Shown here: positions 11,575 to 24,103 of the stretch, piece by piece | Layout of the letters: the number at the start of each line of letters is the position of its first letter | Position numbering within the stretch: position 1 is the stretch's first letter | Origin: Thunnus maccoyii | Taxonomy: Eukaryota; Chordata; Actinopteri; Scombriformes; Scombridae | Assembly (NCBI RefSeq): GCF_910596095.1 | Contig: NC_056535.1 | Span: 25,824,505 to 25,888,504 of the forward strand | Direction of reading: 5' to 3' | Length of the DNA stretch: 64,000 nt | The notes under the pieces: generated by a model | What the model was told of the DNA's origin: nothing | Database searches by the model: none | What the model saw: the letters and a program-made list of their open reading frames with translations, nothing else | Program-made: the position numbers and the translations under genes

Positions 11575-14500
11575 CCAAATATCTGGTGTCATGGTGGAGA
11601 TGACAGCCTGGAGGAGCAGACGTTTCTGCTGTGTGTTCAGTAATAAGCCTGTTATCCAATGAAGAAAATGATACAGCCTGGCTAAAAATAGGTAGGAAGA
11701 TCAGGAGGGATAATCAAATTGCGTGAAAATGCAACAGACGGAAAAATATTGAGTCATATTGAGGAGTTTTTGTTTTGTTGTGTGCAACATCAGTCAACAC
11801 TGTGGAATACAAACATCTTTCAGCTCTTCACTAGATGGAGAAGTTCTAGTGCTGTGTGCCCGACAATGCCTTGGACTGGGATAGCTTCTAAGGCAAAAGC
11901 ACCAAATTAAATATGCAGACCAAATTAATCTTTTATAAGATTATCTATCTTGACCTCCAAGGCTAGAAGCTGGCTGTTTCACTTGATGCTTTACTGTCCC
12001 ATAAAGTCACATCAAGGACAAACACTCGGTTGATAAGTTTAAACATTACGTAAGTCTGAACTGTGCACATTTTGTATGTGTCATGCATGTGATTTTAGAT
12101 TTTCTGAGCTGCCTCAGTAAGATGAAGCTGTTAAGTCATTTCCTGTTGAGACACACTGGTTTTGTTTTTACAGATCTGTCAGTCTTGTCAATAGTTAACA
12201 GTCAGGTCAGCGAGCTGCCCTTCTGCCCGGCTGATCACTGATTGAACAGTGATATCCCGAAGACGAGGCCTGATAGCATTTTAGCATTTAACAGACAGGT
12301 GGCTCTCGCAAGGTCAAAGACAATGTGAGGCTGTCATTTATAATTCATCGGGTGTTCCACGAAGAGATCACATCCATCCCGCCTTTGATAAAGATTCACC
12401 CAAAGAAATCCATTCAAAGACCAGCAGATGGTCCAATCAGTGTGACACAGCAGTCTGCGCTGCAACCCTTAATGGATCTAAAAATATCACCGTTGCATGA
12501 CTCTGTTCTTCCCTTTTACTCTGCAAGTTGGTGACAAGCTGCGTCCCACTGCTTCAAGGGAAACAATGGATGGGTCTCACATGAAAGCTCAGACAGCCAG
12601 TCTCATATCAGTAGATTGGGTTACTGTTTTGTCAGCAGACACGTTACAAGCCAAATACAGAGCTGCACATACAGCAGACTCTGTACTGTAGTTCATTCCC
12701 TCCAGAGGGCAAAGTCACTTGGAGCTGGGCATCTTGTGCTTGTATTGAATCCCTTCAAAGTCTCTTGTTTCTTCCAGTGACTCTTCAGGATGCAGGACAG
12801 ACCACACGGTGGCATCAGGCTGGATCACCGCTACGGTGACCTTGCCATCACATTTTTGATCAAAGTGCGAGCACAGTGCTACTTTGGAGCACAGCAGGTG
12901 TAATATTGAGTGGCAAAGCAATCCTCGTGTGTTTGATATTGATTAAAGTTCAGCTGAGCTCACCTACACTATTACTTTAGCCATTGATTCTGTGCCCTGA
13001 CTTTGCTGACCAAGAATGTTCAGACATGACTTTTGCATTACTTTTATTGCTTCTTTGTGCTGATTTGATGAAACCAAAAAAGCTAAACATCTTCAGAAAA
13101 AGGGGAGGATGCATTTTAACACATTAGCAACATATTCTTGGCACAGGGTAAACAAATCATGCAAGGTGCTCCATCTGCTCTCTCAGCACTGGTGAGGATA
13201 AAGGACAGACGGGCGGACGCATCCTGCTTCTTACTGGGAGTGATGGGGGCTCGGGCATCCCGACACAGTGTGTTGACACCTCAGAAGGTGCATGTTTGGG
13301 AAGTCATTCTGCATAAAATTTTTATTTCCAATTTCCTGTTTCCAGTTTCCTGGCTGAAAATCTCAGATGTCATCCCATATATTTAATGACAAACTGTCTC
13401 AAATTGCACTTGAATTAGCTTGAATATATCCTATAACATTATAATATTGGAATCTGGCTAACAGGAAATGTGTCTATTTCCTCAATTGTTCTTTTAATTG
13501 ATAAGTCTGATAGTCTATATTTTTCTAACTGTCAATAAATCCCAAAACAAATGAATTGATCCTACTGATGCAGCTCATTTCTCTGTGCCTTAGAGCTCCA
13601 CTGTTGTCTAAAAACTGTTAGAAACACATCAGTGTGCTACACCATTACACTGGGGGATATGTTCTTTCCTTACTATGAACACATGCACTGTAGTTTATTT
13701 TGATTTGATCCCACATGTATTGTCCTGTTGCATCAAATCTGTGAATGAAAACAGTCCCCCAAAATACACTGTATACTCCCTTTTGGGTAACATTTGCTAA
13801 AAACTACAGTTCCCAGCTGTTTTAGGAAATTACTGAGCCATTTAAAATTAATTTAATGATTTAATTGATGTATTTTCCCTAGGAAAGTCAGATAATATTG
13901 AACGACAGGCTTGGTTTTGGTCTTTTCATGACATTTGTTGTCTATGTATGTATGAATATCTGAGATCTCTGCATATATAAAGTTTAAGAATGGCATTTCC
14001 TCAGGTTTTAATGTCTGTTTATGGATGTAGCTCTAATTGATGTTAAATGTTTCTGGAAAATATAAAACTATGTTACACATTAACAGATTCTCTCTTATAT
14101 TTTCCTTATTATTGACTTTAAAAGAAAATCATGTGATCCTGATCGAGAGTTCATGGCACAAGGACTTTGTTCCTAAAAATTCTTCAATTATTCAAATGAC
14201 ATTTTGGCCTACTTCAATAAAATCATTCAGAGTGACCTAAAGAAACATTTGTGTTGACCAGCCCTTAATTTATCAAATAGGCCATGATAATTAAAATCAT
14301 AACAAATCAATAAAGCGTTTAAGTAATAATTTTGGATGTTGATATAAGTGGAGCCAGTGTATTCTCCAGTATTTGTCTGATTGTGCTTTATTAGCTCAGT
14401 TCTGCTCCACCTGGGTGCACTAATTCACATCTATCATTTTGAGATTGGAAAGGGGAGTCCCGTGATGGAGAGGCCGAGTAATAATTCAAGGAGATAAAGA

Positions 14501-15114
14501 TTTATGACAGGTAACTGCACAGTGACTGCTCTGCTGCAGTGCGTCAGCCCTGGAGGTCAATGGCCCTAACCTTGTGGGACGAAACATGAGTCTCACATTT
14601 GTCCTGCTTAACGCCCATGAAAAACGAAGAAGGTGACCTAAAGTATCACCCGGGATCAGACGGTAGACGACGTGTTGCCTTCAGATGACCAAAGGCTGCT
14701 CGTAACATCTGGCACAGACAGGAATGTTTACAAAGTGTGATAACAGAGAGAGAGAGAGGTGATGAATGATTGTGTAACGATCACCCAACTGTAGTCAAGT
14801 ACAAAGATAAATGTGGATCACACTACACAGATGATTACCCTAATTACTCTAACTATTTGATGGTTTACTGTAAATTAGCTTGGAGCAAAAACTGTCAGAT
14901 TACAGAGAAATGGATTAATTTAGACTTTAATTTAGAATTTAATTTGATTTATATTGTGCTTAGTTAAACAAAAACTAAGTTTATAAGCAGATTACACTCT
15001 ACTAACTCATAAATGTATGTAAATACTGCTGCTTGGAAACCTCAGATTGACAGATGTGAGTCGACAAAGTGAAAGATTGACTGATGTGCAATTCAACAAA
15101 GCACTTAACCTACA

Positions 15115-15652
15115 GACACTAAGTATTCAGATCATTTACTTAAGTAAAAGTAAACACTCCATTATTTTCACTTCATTTATTTATTCATTTGGCAGGGACA
15201 ATGCTCTTGAACCAACAGAAAAAAATGAACTGTAAAGGAACCAGAGTTAGCTGAGAATACTTATCTGATGTTAAAACGGCAACCTTAAATCACAAGTAAA
15301 ACTTCTGCATTGGAAATGTCAGTCAGGAAGTAGAATAATGTTTGTATTATCAGCAAAATTACTTATTATACAGAAAAATAGCCCCTGTGAGTGTTAACTG
15401 ATGCACTAATGTGTAAATAACATTTTAGGTTGAAGCTGGTTGATGTTGAGTTAATTTTATTTCATCCTATGTTTTGTATGTGAAATCTTAATGAGTAACT
15501 AAAGCTGGCAAATAAGTGAAGTGGAGTCAAAATACAGTATTTTGCTCAGGGTTGTAGTAGAGTACAAGTATAAAGTCACATAAAATGTAAATAGTTATAG
15601 TAACATAGGCCTAATTAGTAGAGTAAATGTACTTAGTTATATTCCACCACTT
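15115..15652. mobile_element. Relic of a short DNA element of the family complete at 45087-45876
   Basis: The left part contains AGTATTCAGATCATTTACTT and AAGTAAAAGTA; the right part ends with AAATGTACTTAGTTATATTC and CACCACTT. These are degraded forms of the two ends of the complete copy at 45087-45876. The middle also keeps scattered similarity, such as TATAAAGTCACATAAAATG. The ends are diverged and no clean target duplication is visible. Confidence 0.6.
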
Positions 15653-16847
15653 CATACAAGGAACACATGTTTGATAATTTATGAGCACAGGATTGAATTG
15701 GTTTGAATTACTGTGTTCCCACAGAGGAAGCAGCGAGAGGGTGTTTCTCAGTGTTTAGGATGACACCTTGTGGCTTCTTTCAGGTGCTACACAGCAAGCT
15801 GATATAAAGATTTTCACTAAATCTTCACTTAAATCTACTTTTTGTCTAAATATTGGAATAAATGTGGAAAATTTGCCATTTGTATTTTAGATTCATAAAA
15901 GTCTCCTCACAGTGTTATACAGTACAACACAATTATGAGTCAATAACATCTTTAAATGAGAGTCTCTCTAATAACAGAAGAAGAATCATCAGTAATAATG
16001 ATGATAATAAAACCGTAGGTCTGCTGTAATCTCTACAGACAATGTAAGAACTATAAAAAGAATCTGCTTTGTTAATAATTATACCCAGATAAAACCAGTT
16101 GCATGACAAGAAGGAAAATTACCCACCGATGTTGCTTTAGGTTACAGAAAACATATCAGGTTTCTCATAAACAAGCTAAACAAGGGATGACTCATGAAGC
16201 CAAAAGCCCTGGGTCATAAAAATGGATCCTGTTTAGATGATTGTGACATTAGCGGAGGAATATGAACTTTTAAACCCAATGAAATCAATTTTACTTCCTG
16301 GAAATCTTTGACAGCACAGTGAGTGGCCAATTCCAGCTCATGCATGTACAAGAAGTAAAGTAATGATTACAAAACCTGGTGGAACTGACAGACGTGACGT
16401 TACAGACGTTTTGTCTGTTTATTGGCATGTTAAATGAATAACAACATTACAAAGGTGAAAATGCTGATTAATTGCTTATGGGTCATAAACATGGAAACAT
16501 AAAACTGAATGTAGTGCAGCCATGACAGTGAACATATAAAGTCTTTTTTATATAAAAGATGACTATTATCAATATTCAGGTCAGATACGGTCGATCAACA
16601 GAAAATTAATCTGCAACTTTTTTTATTATAATCACTGAAGTTATTTTTTGAAGCAAAAACTCAAAAGCAAAAACTGTTAAATCATTGCAAATGAATATCT
16701 TTGGGTATAGGAGTGAAGATGCTGCCCTGCACTCTGAGATTTTTCTTTTTTTTTTAAGATTAATTGAGAAAATAACCAGTAGATTAATCAAAAATTAAAA
16801 TAATATTTTATTGTTGTTGTTGTTATTATTGTTGTTTTTAAGGGTTC

Positions 16848-17049
16848 TATATCTCAGTAGTTACCTTGTATCCCTGTATTATTATATAGGCTACCTGTAC
16901 TACCTCTATCGATAGATAGATAGATAGCCAAGACATATAAATCTATGTATGTATGTATCTATCTATCTAACTATCTATCTATCTATCTATCGAGATAGTA
17001 TAGGGAGCCTATGTAATAATACAGGGATACAAGGTAGCTACTGAGATAC
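16848..17049. repeat. Foldback with about 43-bp arms around GATA/TATC repeats
   Basis: Left arm about 16848-16891 and right arm about 17006-17049 are reverse complements with about two mismatches (for example CTTGTATCCCTGTATTATTA on the left pairs with its complement on the right). The loop holds GATA repeats near 16910-16928 and TATC/TATG repeats near 16949-16992, which also pair with each other. Both sides continue into diverged pieces of the CTGCAACTAA-type element described at 47551-47978. Confidence 0.8.
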
Positions 17050-17568
17050 AACAACAACAATCAAATAATGAACACAATCAATTGGTCTAAAAAAAATGTC
17101 CACAAAATTCTGAAAAAATGTCTTTAAAAAGTCCCCAGAGCCCAGTTTGGCATCTTCAGTTGACTTGTTTTGTTGGACAAACAGACCAAAGTAACTAATA
17201 TACATTAATTTGTAATGGTATAAACAGAGAAAAATAGCAAAATCGGTGAATGTTTGGAGTTTTTGCTTTAAAAAATAAACGATTATAATCAAAGTCGTTG
17301 GAGATGAATTCTCTATTAATTGACTAATCGATCTGAATAATGATAATAACATGAATAGATTTTTCTATTACGAGATTCCTCTATCAGTTGTTTTTTATTT
17401 ATTTTAAAAAATAAAGACAGAGTCCAACTTTTCGTTTATTGTAGTTATTTTTATTATTATTATTATTTATGCGTTTTATTTTCATTGTAGTGTCATTTGT
17501 ATTATGTATTTGTGGCCCATATGTCTCATTTATGTGTGTAGGCTGCTGTAACACTAATGACCTACATA

Positions 17569-17575
17569 TCTATCC

Positions 17576-17637
<62 letters not shown>
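17569..17637 (+). repeat. (TATC)n microsatellite
   Basis: About 17 near-perfect tandem copies of the tetranucleotide TATC. An open frame across it, YLSIYLSI..., is a by-product of the repeat. Confidence 0.95.
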
Positions 17638-17638
<1 letters not shown>

Positions 17639-18091
17639 ATTTTACAGCAAACTCGTGTTATTTCGCTGCACAATACGCACCTACATTTATTCAGTTGCCT
17701 TTAACAGCCTGAAAGTTTTATTTGCAACAGACTGTACACAGTTTCTGAAAGGCAGCCCCTGATAGGAAATGAACGTTTGCAGCATTTACTTCCTGTACGT
17801 GAGCAAACCTCTACTCTGGTCACGACAGAGCAGAACCGAGAGTGAGGTCGAAACCGTAAACAACCTGACGCTAACTCGATAACGATAAACGCAGGGACTC
17901 AGGTGATCTTTTTTTTCTTCTTCCCGTCATACGCCCACTCTAACACTGAACTATGGCTGTAAATTGCTGCAGGTGAGGAGGGAGGGCAGAGACATGTCAA
18001 AACATGGGTGGAGTATGCGAGCAGGTATAGACGCACCTTGGAGTTAAAGATAACTTTCCTACAGATCCGTAGAGAGAGTTAAACGAGTCTG

Positions 18092-21000
18092 ATGCAGGTC
18101 ATGGAGACGAGGTAAGTCTGCTTTAGTCCTCACTGTTCTCACTCTTCTTTTACACTTTTCTTCCTGTTCTTCTGACTTCTTATAGTTTTATGACGGAAAC
18201 TATAACTGCAGCTATAGACTTAGCACTTTCACTATAAGAAAAGAGAAGTTAATGCTGGACTTTTTTCTGATCCACAGAGTTAACGAGCATTTTACAATCA
18301 GTTTTAGAGCTGACACGATTGTAAATCGATCGATTGGTCAAGCAACAGAAAATGATCGGCAACAAGTTTAATATATTAAATCATTTTAAAGCAAAAATGT
18401 CAGAAATTCAATGATTCCTGCCTCTCAAATGTGAATATTTGCTCATTTTCTTAGTCTGCGGCGAGTGGCAACAACTACGACTCACAAGCACACGCACGGT
18501 CTGCGTGCGCGCTCTCGGTGTTACACCGTATTTGGTGACCCATAAGATTATGTGACCTGCAGTGTTGGCAGAAGATCCTTTACTAAAGTGAAAGTATCAA
18601 TACCACAATGTAAAAACACTTCATTACAAGTAAAAATCCTGCATTTAAATTCCTGCTTAAAGTACTAAAGTAAAGGTACTAATTTTGCTGCAAAATTAGT
18701 ACTTTTACTTTAGTGCTTTAAGTACATTTAGCTGCTAATACTTCTATACTTTTACTTAAGTAGGATTTTATGTAAACCCACAATTCATCAAATCCACAAG
18801 GGCTCTCAAGCAGAATTTCTGCAGACTTCCAGAGAGTCCTCTCAGGGTGCAGATTTCACCAAACTTCACTTGGGAAATGAACCATAACCCTGTAGCAATA
18901 CTATAAAGTGACTATGTAAAGAAAATAGTACTGCTAACTATTATTATCAATTATATAAAACAATAATAATAATAGGATATGTAAAATATTTACTTTTGAT
19001 GATATTTGCTGTTTTCACTTGTGACGTAGTGAGGTATAATGTACAGACAGAATAGACTTATAGGCTTAATAACGTGGATTTCTTTATTATAATCAGCTAA
19101 ACTAGATGGGCAAAGGTTGGTTTTTGTCCATCTACAATATGAAGGTCCTCAGTTGAGGTTTTAATGTGAATATAATATTAGCAGTGCAGCAGCTCATGTA
19201 AAAGGTCTCACTGAGCTCTGACCAGATTTGTTGAGAGTAAAGCAGCAGACCTGCTCCTATCAGATCCATTAAGAACTGAGTCATTTCAAGTTATCTCCAT
19301 GGAAACACCAGAGGTCTGAAGTCCTGTCTCAGAGCACACTTTTATCCCCTTGCAGACTTGATGTGATGACATTTAACACAGTACGTACAACTGAAGTCTG
19401 CAAGGGGTCAGTCCACTAGTCCAGAGGGTGGACATTTGGATTCAGCTGAAGTCTGTTAAACTGCAATACCACTGAGGGTCACTAGATGTTGGCTCCACTA
19501 GACTCCCATTCAAAAAGCATCAACTTCTCTCATGAAATACTAGGTCAATACATTTTTTATGGTCTCAATCTCTAAATTCAGACCCTCTAAGTGCTGGTGG
19601 TCATTTTGGAAATTATTGCTCCGTTAGTAAGATTTGAAGACTTAAACTATCTTAGATGTCTGCCGTGTGGGCGTTGACAGTTGGCTCACTTGCTGCTCTC
19701 CCGGTGCCAGGAATTGCACTGAGTCAGACTAATTTTGCAATATTTCTGTTAATTTAATGCTATTTTAATAACAGTATCTGCTGTGTCAGTCATTTAATGT
19801 GTGTACCACTCAGTGTTCCTGGTAAGTTAGCGTTAATACATTTCCAGAGCGTGAAAAGAAACACCCTGCACTCCTTATTTGGAAGGTCCTGGCTCCAGAC
19901 AGAAAAGATGGCACCGACCATAAGCAGCAATTCTGGCCTTCAAACTTTTTTTTTTTTTTTAAATGTTCTTTATTAAACAAAATTTGAATACAGAGAACAT
20001 TCAAGTTCCATCAATCAATCATAATAAAATAAACAACATAAACAAAATGCCAGGGGACATTATTCATTCATATAAATACATTAAAGGAGATGCACAAACA
20101 AAAGCTGTCTTGACAGTTTTCATGTATTGCTTGGTTTCATTTTCAAATATAATAAATAAGAGTTTAGTGTTATTAAATTTGGATTTGTGGATATTAAATT
20201 ATGCTAAAAGAATGATTAGGTTGATAATATTATGTTCTTTGATTGTATTGTCATTACATTTGTTGAAACCAAACAAAACATCCTCTTGGCATAAAGTGAA
20301 ATCAGAGTCAATATAATCAATAATAATCTACTCCAGTCCTTCCACAGCTGTTTGGTATGGGAACAGTGCCAAAACAAATGAAGAAGTGTTTCTGGGAATG
20401 GATAACAAAATGAACAATTTATATCCTTTTTCAACTTGACAAGATAATTATTTGCTGGGTAGTATCTGTGTATAGTTTTAAAGGAGACCTCTCCTATTTT
20501 ATTAGTCAATAAATACTTGTAGGGGAAATTCCTTTCCTTTTGTAAAGCTGTTCCAGGAAGTAACAACAACAACAACATAGGGAACAGAGACATCATCACT
20601 CTGAAATAAACTACGTATACCTCTGTTGTTATTTTTGGTAGACAAAGAGCATATCTGACCCACAGGAGTATCAACTGGATTCAGATCCAGTGACACAGAT
20701 CCTCGTTTTGCTGCATCTTTTAAGAGCATTATAATCCTAGAAGGGATTGTATCTATAACTACAGCATATTCCTTTGGAGTTACATGTATACCAAACTTAG
20801 TGAGGAATTCTGAGTAGCTTAGCAAAAGCCTAGCAAGATAATGTTATTTGTTAATGGGCTTCAAACTGGCTCCAATGCAAACCAATAGGTGACGTCACGC
20901 CTTGCTATGTCAATCTTTACATAGTCTATAGCCTTAAGTGAAAGGAAATTCAAAATCTTTTGTTTTTGTTCTTTGGTTTTGGACTGTCAGTCAAACTATT

Positions 21001-24000
21001 TGATAAAGTCAATGTTGGCTTTAAAGAATTGTGATGGGCATTTTTTTACTATTTCATAAACCAAACAGTCAATATTTTGAGAAAATGGCAGATTAACCAG
21101 TGATGGAAATAGTGCCACTAATGATAATCTCTGTCGATAAACTGTCGATTATTTTCTTGGTCAATGGGTTAGTTGTTTGGTCTATAAAATGTCAGAAAAT
21201 GGTGAAAAAATGTCAATCACTGTTTCTCAAAGCCCAATGTGATGTCCCCAAATGTCTTGTTTTGTCTCAATCAACTAGTCAACAACCCAAAGATATTTAG
21301 TTTACTATCATAGAAAACTAAAGAAACCAGAAAATATTCACATTTGAGAAGCTCGAATCAGACAATTTGCCGACTATTATCTTGATTAATCAATCAACCG
21401 GTTGATCTATAAAATGTCCAACGATCAATTACTTTTCTTTCGATTAACAAATCGATGACTTGACTAACTGTTACAGCTCTAACGTGTTCTTCTAAAAAGC
21501 TCAACACTTCTGCTTGCAAACGTGATTTCTAACTGACCCTTTGAACGTGTGATGTGCTTTTCTTCTTCCTGTAGTTGTTCCACCATGGAAACACAGACAG
21601 AAAAGCAAAGGCCCAATTATGGCCAGTTGATCTCTGTTACTCGCAAGGATACAATCCGTCTGCTGGAGGTGTACGTAAAGCGGAGCCTCAGCCTAAATGA
21701 CGGAGCTCTGGGGGAAAGGAGGGCTAAGAGGAAAGAAAAATGGGTGACAATGCCAAGAAAGCAAAGACGACATTCCAGCGACCCTTCTCTTCACTGGGGT
21801 GACGAATTAACTGACGGGGAAATTAGTACATTCGCCTCACCCGAACCTCCCAAAACCCAGCCTGAGATACGTCCCGAGGAACCGAAGAAGCCGACCAAAA
21901 AATCTAAAAAGAACAAGAAGCCCTCATTGTGGAAAAGCTTTATGGGTTTGTTCTCTCGGAAGAGTGATGATGATCAGGAGGGTTCATCAGAGATGCCCGA
22001 GGCCACCCCAGCAGAGCAGGACTCTGATACTGGAACCACCTGCCTTCCCACAACTCCAGTCACTGTTCAAAAGAAGAAGTCCATGAGAAAAAAATCCTTA
22101 AAAAGAAGGTTCAGCAAAAAGCGTCTGTCTATGATTAAACCAAACAAACCTAGTAAAGATCTCAACCCAGCTGACATCACCGGGGTTGAAGGTAAGTTTG
22201 AGGATTGATCATAACAGGAATGAATCATTTAATTTAATATCAGAAGTGATGTTGACATGACAAATATTAACTTACAAATAACTGATTGTTGCTTTGAAGC
22301 TGTTGTAAGTGTGGAAGCAACATATTCCTACTATGAGAAGGTATCAGAGGAACTGGAAAAAATTCTTCACGAGGTCAAAGAAAAAGAGGAAGTTGAATCG
22401 CTCACAGATGGTAAGAAACGGTTCCTCTTCTCGTTCTCTGAGCCATCATTAAAGTGTGAATGTGTCAAGTGCATGGCAGTGTGAAAAGTTGTAAAATTGT
22501 ATTTTTAAATATTGGCATATAAAAATAAAATAATATATTGCATTTCCCTCCTAAATGTAGTAAGTGGAAGTTATACTGTCATTTCTCTTGGCTTTACATT
22601 TGTGTTGTGTGTTATTTCCCTCGAAAATGAAATAAATGTACCGTCATATTTAATCAAATAACTGCATTGGTTTTGGTATCGTGAGAAATACCACATGTTA
22701 CAGTCGTCAGGTGACTGATCATACTTTCCATTGCTTTTGTTTTTTGCTTCACAGAGGAAGTAATTAACCGGATTATTGCTTTGACAAAGGAGGAGGGAGA
22801 CGCCATAGATTACAAGGTTAGTATTCATTAATATTTTAAGAAAAAAAATGAGTCTGTGAAACTCTGAGTTGTATAAACTCTGTATTTATAGGATGAAGTG
22901 TCTCTGCCATTATCAGGTTGTTTATAAGATCAGGCGCTCAGTTAATTATTAAGCAGTTAACGACAGTCAGACCAACATTACATATCATATATTTTCATCA
23001 AGCCAGGTGCTTGACAGAAACAGAAACCAAAACCCATCAGTGGATCATAAAGGAGATTATACAGTCAAGATAGTCAAAGTGCAAATTCAATGATGCTTTT
23101 ATCCAGTTACATACAGTATCATCAGTCAGTGCCTTTCATGATCTGTCTAGAATTTCTATGGTGCAAATTTCCTCTTTTCCTCAACCTGCCCCCTTTATCC
23201 CTGCATGAGTTTAATGTTTGCTACTGTAGGTGTGCCAAAAGTAGTAGCAGTGATAACAGTAGCCGAAGTGTAGCTAGAGTAAGAGAGAAAAAGGTTTGGG
23301 GAGTGAGATATACTGAGTCATGAGTTCCAGCTATGCAAAATACAGCATGTCATGTGACTGGCTTGTATTACGGTCTGGTGAAACTGCTGTTTTTGGAACG
23401 TCTGGTACTTATAAAACAGATTTTTTAAAATGATAATGGCAAAAAAAGCACTGAAATTATGCTGACGGGGCAGCACGTGATATGACATCATCTGCGTTTA
23501 GCCAGTTTCCCGCTGGAATAAAGCTATTTTAAGGTGTAGTTTTCCTCTTACCAGGGAGGTTTAGAGGCGGTGAGATCACCGGTGGGTCAAAGTATACTGC
23601 AGTTATTGACATCCTCCCTTTCCTTATCTCCTCCAGCTGAAAGACAATCCTACACTGAGCAACTTTTTCCAGGGGATGTCGTACTCTTCCTTCCAGAAGT
23701 TGGCTGATGCCTATTTAGCGAAAGAGACAACGCCGACCCACAACCCACTCACTGTCCCCCCAACAGCGCCTGAGCTGGTCAAACTGGCCTTTACACTGGA
23801 TTTTACAGCCAGGATAGCAGGCCTCTCCAGACAGAATATAGGTCACATTACTGGCCTGGGCAACCGTTATCTAAAGGACCGATTTGAATACGAACAGGTA
23901 AGAATTAGACCTGTGGAGAAGAGCACTTCAACATAAAGGGTAGACAGCTGTAGTCTTTTTTGGGGATATTATTTATACCACTTGTAATTAAATGATTCTC

Positions 24001-24103
24001 TCCTAAATGCTTTGACTGGCATACCAATAGGTTTGATTTAAAACTTTTTTGTTTTCTTTTGCAGGCATGTACAGATCATCCATGGTCCGACAGCGACGAC
24101 TGA
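18092..24103 (+). CDS. bcl2l14: Bcl-2-like protein 14 (Bcl-G)-like, six coding exons
   Basis: Exons by splice consensus and frame continuity: 18092-18111, 21575-22191, 22300-22410, 22755-22816, 23637-23897, 24065-24103. They total 1110 nt, 369 residues. Every junction has GT-AG and keeps frame. The start begins MQVMETSC and an in-frame stop lies just upstream; ATG 21585 (strong CCACCATGG context) is an alternative start. The N-terminal half is basic and serine-rich, with KKPSLWKSFMGLF resembling KKSSWKAFFG of human BCL2L14. A BH3-like motif IIALTKEEGDAID (about 256-268) spans exon 4, followed by LKDNPTLSNFFQGMSYSSF, which parallels the human LKKDKALMGHFQDGLSYSVF. A BH2-like tail GLGNRYLKDRF ends in HPWSDSDD. 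BCL2L14 proteins are linked to apoptosis regulation; the activity here is inferred. BCL2L15 is the main alternative, but its recalled sequence fits less well. Confidence 0.85.
18562..18775. mobile_element. DNA-element fragment forming a 32-bp-arm hairpin
   Basis: Terminal sequence of the family complete at 45087-45876 appears twice in opposite directions. Arms 18656-18687 and 18691-18722 are reverse complements over 32 bp with two mismatches, around a 3-nt loop (CTG). It lies in intron 1 of the bcl2l14-like gene. Confidence 0.75.
19300..20935. repeat. Older interspersed repeat split by a LINE
   Basis: The parts on either side (about 19300-19946 and 20859-20935) appear to be one teleost interspersed element. 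The left part has GCCGTGTGGGCGTTGACAGT and AGATGGCACCGACCATAAGC; the right part has TGGCTCCAATGCAAACCAAT, AGGTGACGTCACG and TACATAGTCTATAG. I recognise this order from fish repeats in general, not from a search. Within the left part, CCCCTTGCAGACTT (19346-19359) has an exact inverted copy at 19394-19407. Confidence 0.5.
19947..20858 (-). mobile_element. 5'-truncated L1/Tx1-like LINE with target-site duplication
   Basis: On the minus strand two frames together give the C-terminal part of a LINE ORF2 protein. One includes SFKTIHRYYPANNYL, then CSFCYPFPETLLHLFWHC and LWKDW, a zinc-knuckle-like end typical of L1/Tx1 reverse transcriptases. The upstream part lies in another frame with a frameshift between. 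The 3' end is a poly-A tail (poly-T on plus at about 19947-19960). CTTCAAACT occurs at both sides (19938-19946 and 20859-20867), a 9-bp target duplication, so insertion borders are well defined. Truncated and frameshifted, it cannot encode an active element. Confidence 0.85.
21115..21483. mobile_element. Non-autonomous DNA element, CTGCAACTAA family
   Basis: The copy contains the family's internal markers TGGTCTATAAAATGTCAGAA, AAATGTCTTGTTTTGTC, CAACCCAAAGATATTTAGTT and GAAACCAGAAAATATTCACA. It ends in AACTGTTACAGCTCTAA, the diverged inverted terminus. It sits in intron 1 of the bcl2l14-like gene, about 90 bp before exon 2. Confidence 0.75.

Larger units (their letters stand above)
9000..18060. 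other. Intergenic region between kcna10 and the bcl2l14-like gene
   Basis: No exon with recognisable homology. Contents seen: a diverged repeat copy (10935-11300), a long T-tract (about 11552-11574), a DNA-element relic (15115-15652), GATA-type foldback DNA (16848-17049) and a TATC microsatellite (17569-17637). Positions 14400-14720 are less AT-rich and free of recognised repeats, so they could be regulatory. A minus-strand frame at 12715-12921 is discussed under findings. Confidence 0.5.

Noticed and set aside
19963-20316. 117-codon plus-strand frame
   Set aside because: Antisense to the LINE 3' end at 19947-20858.
21549-21584. Open frame extending upstream of bcl2l14 exon 2
   Set aside because: It reads through the intron pyrimidine tract and acceptor TTCCTGTAG; the true upstream coding exon is 18092-18111.
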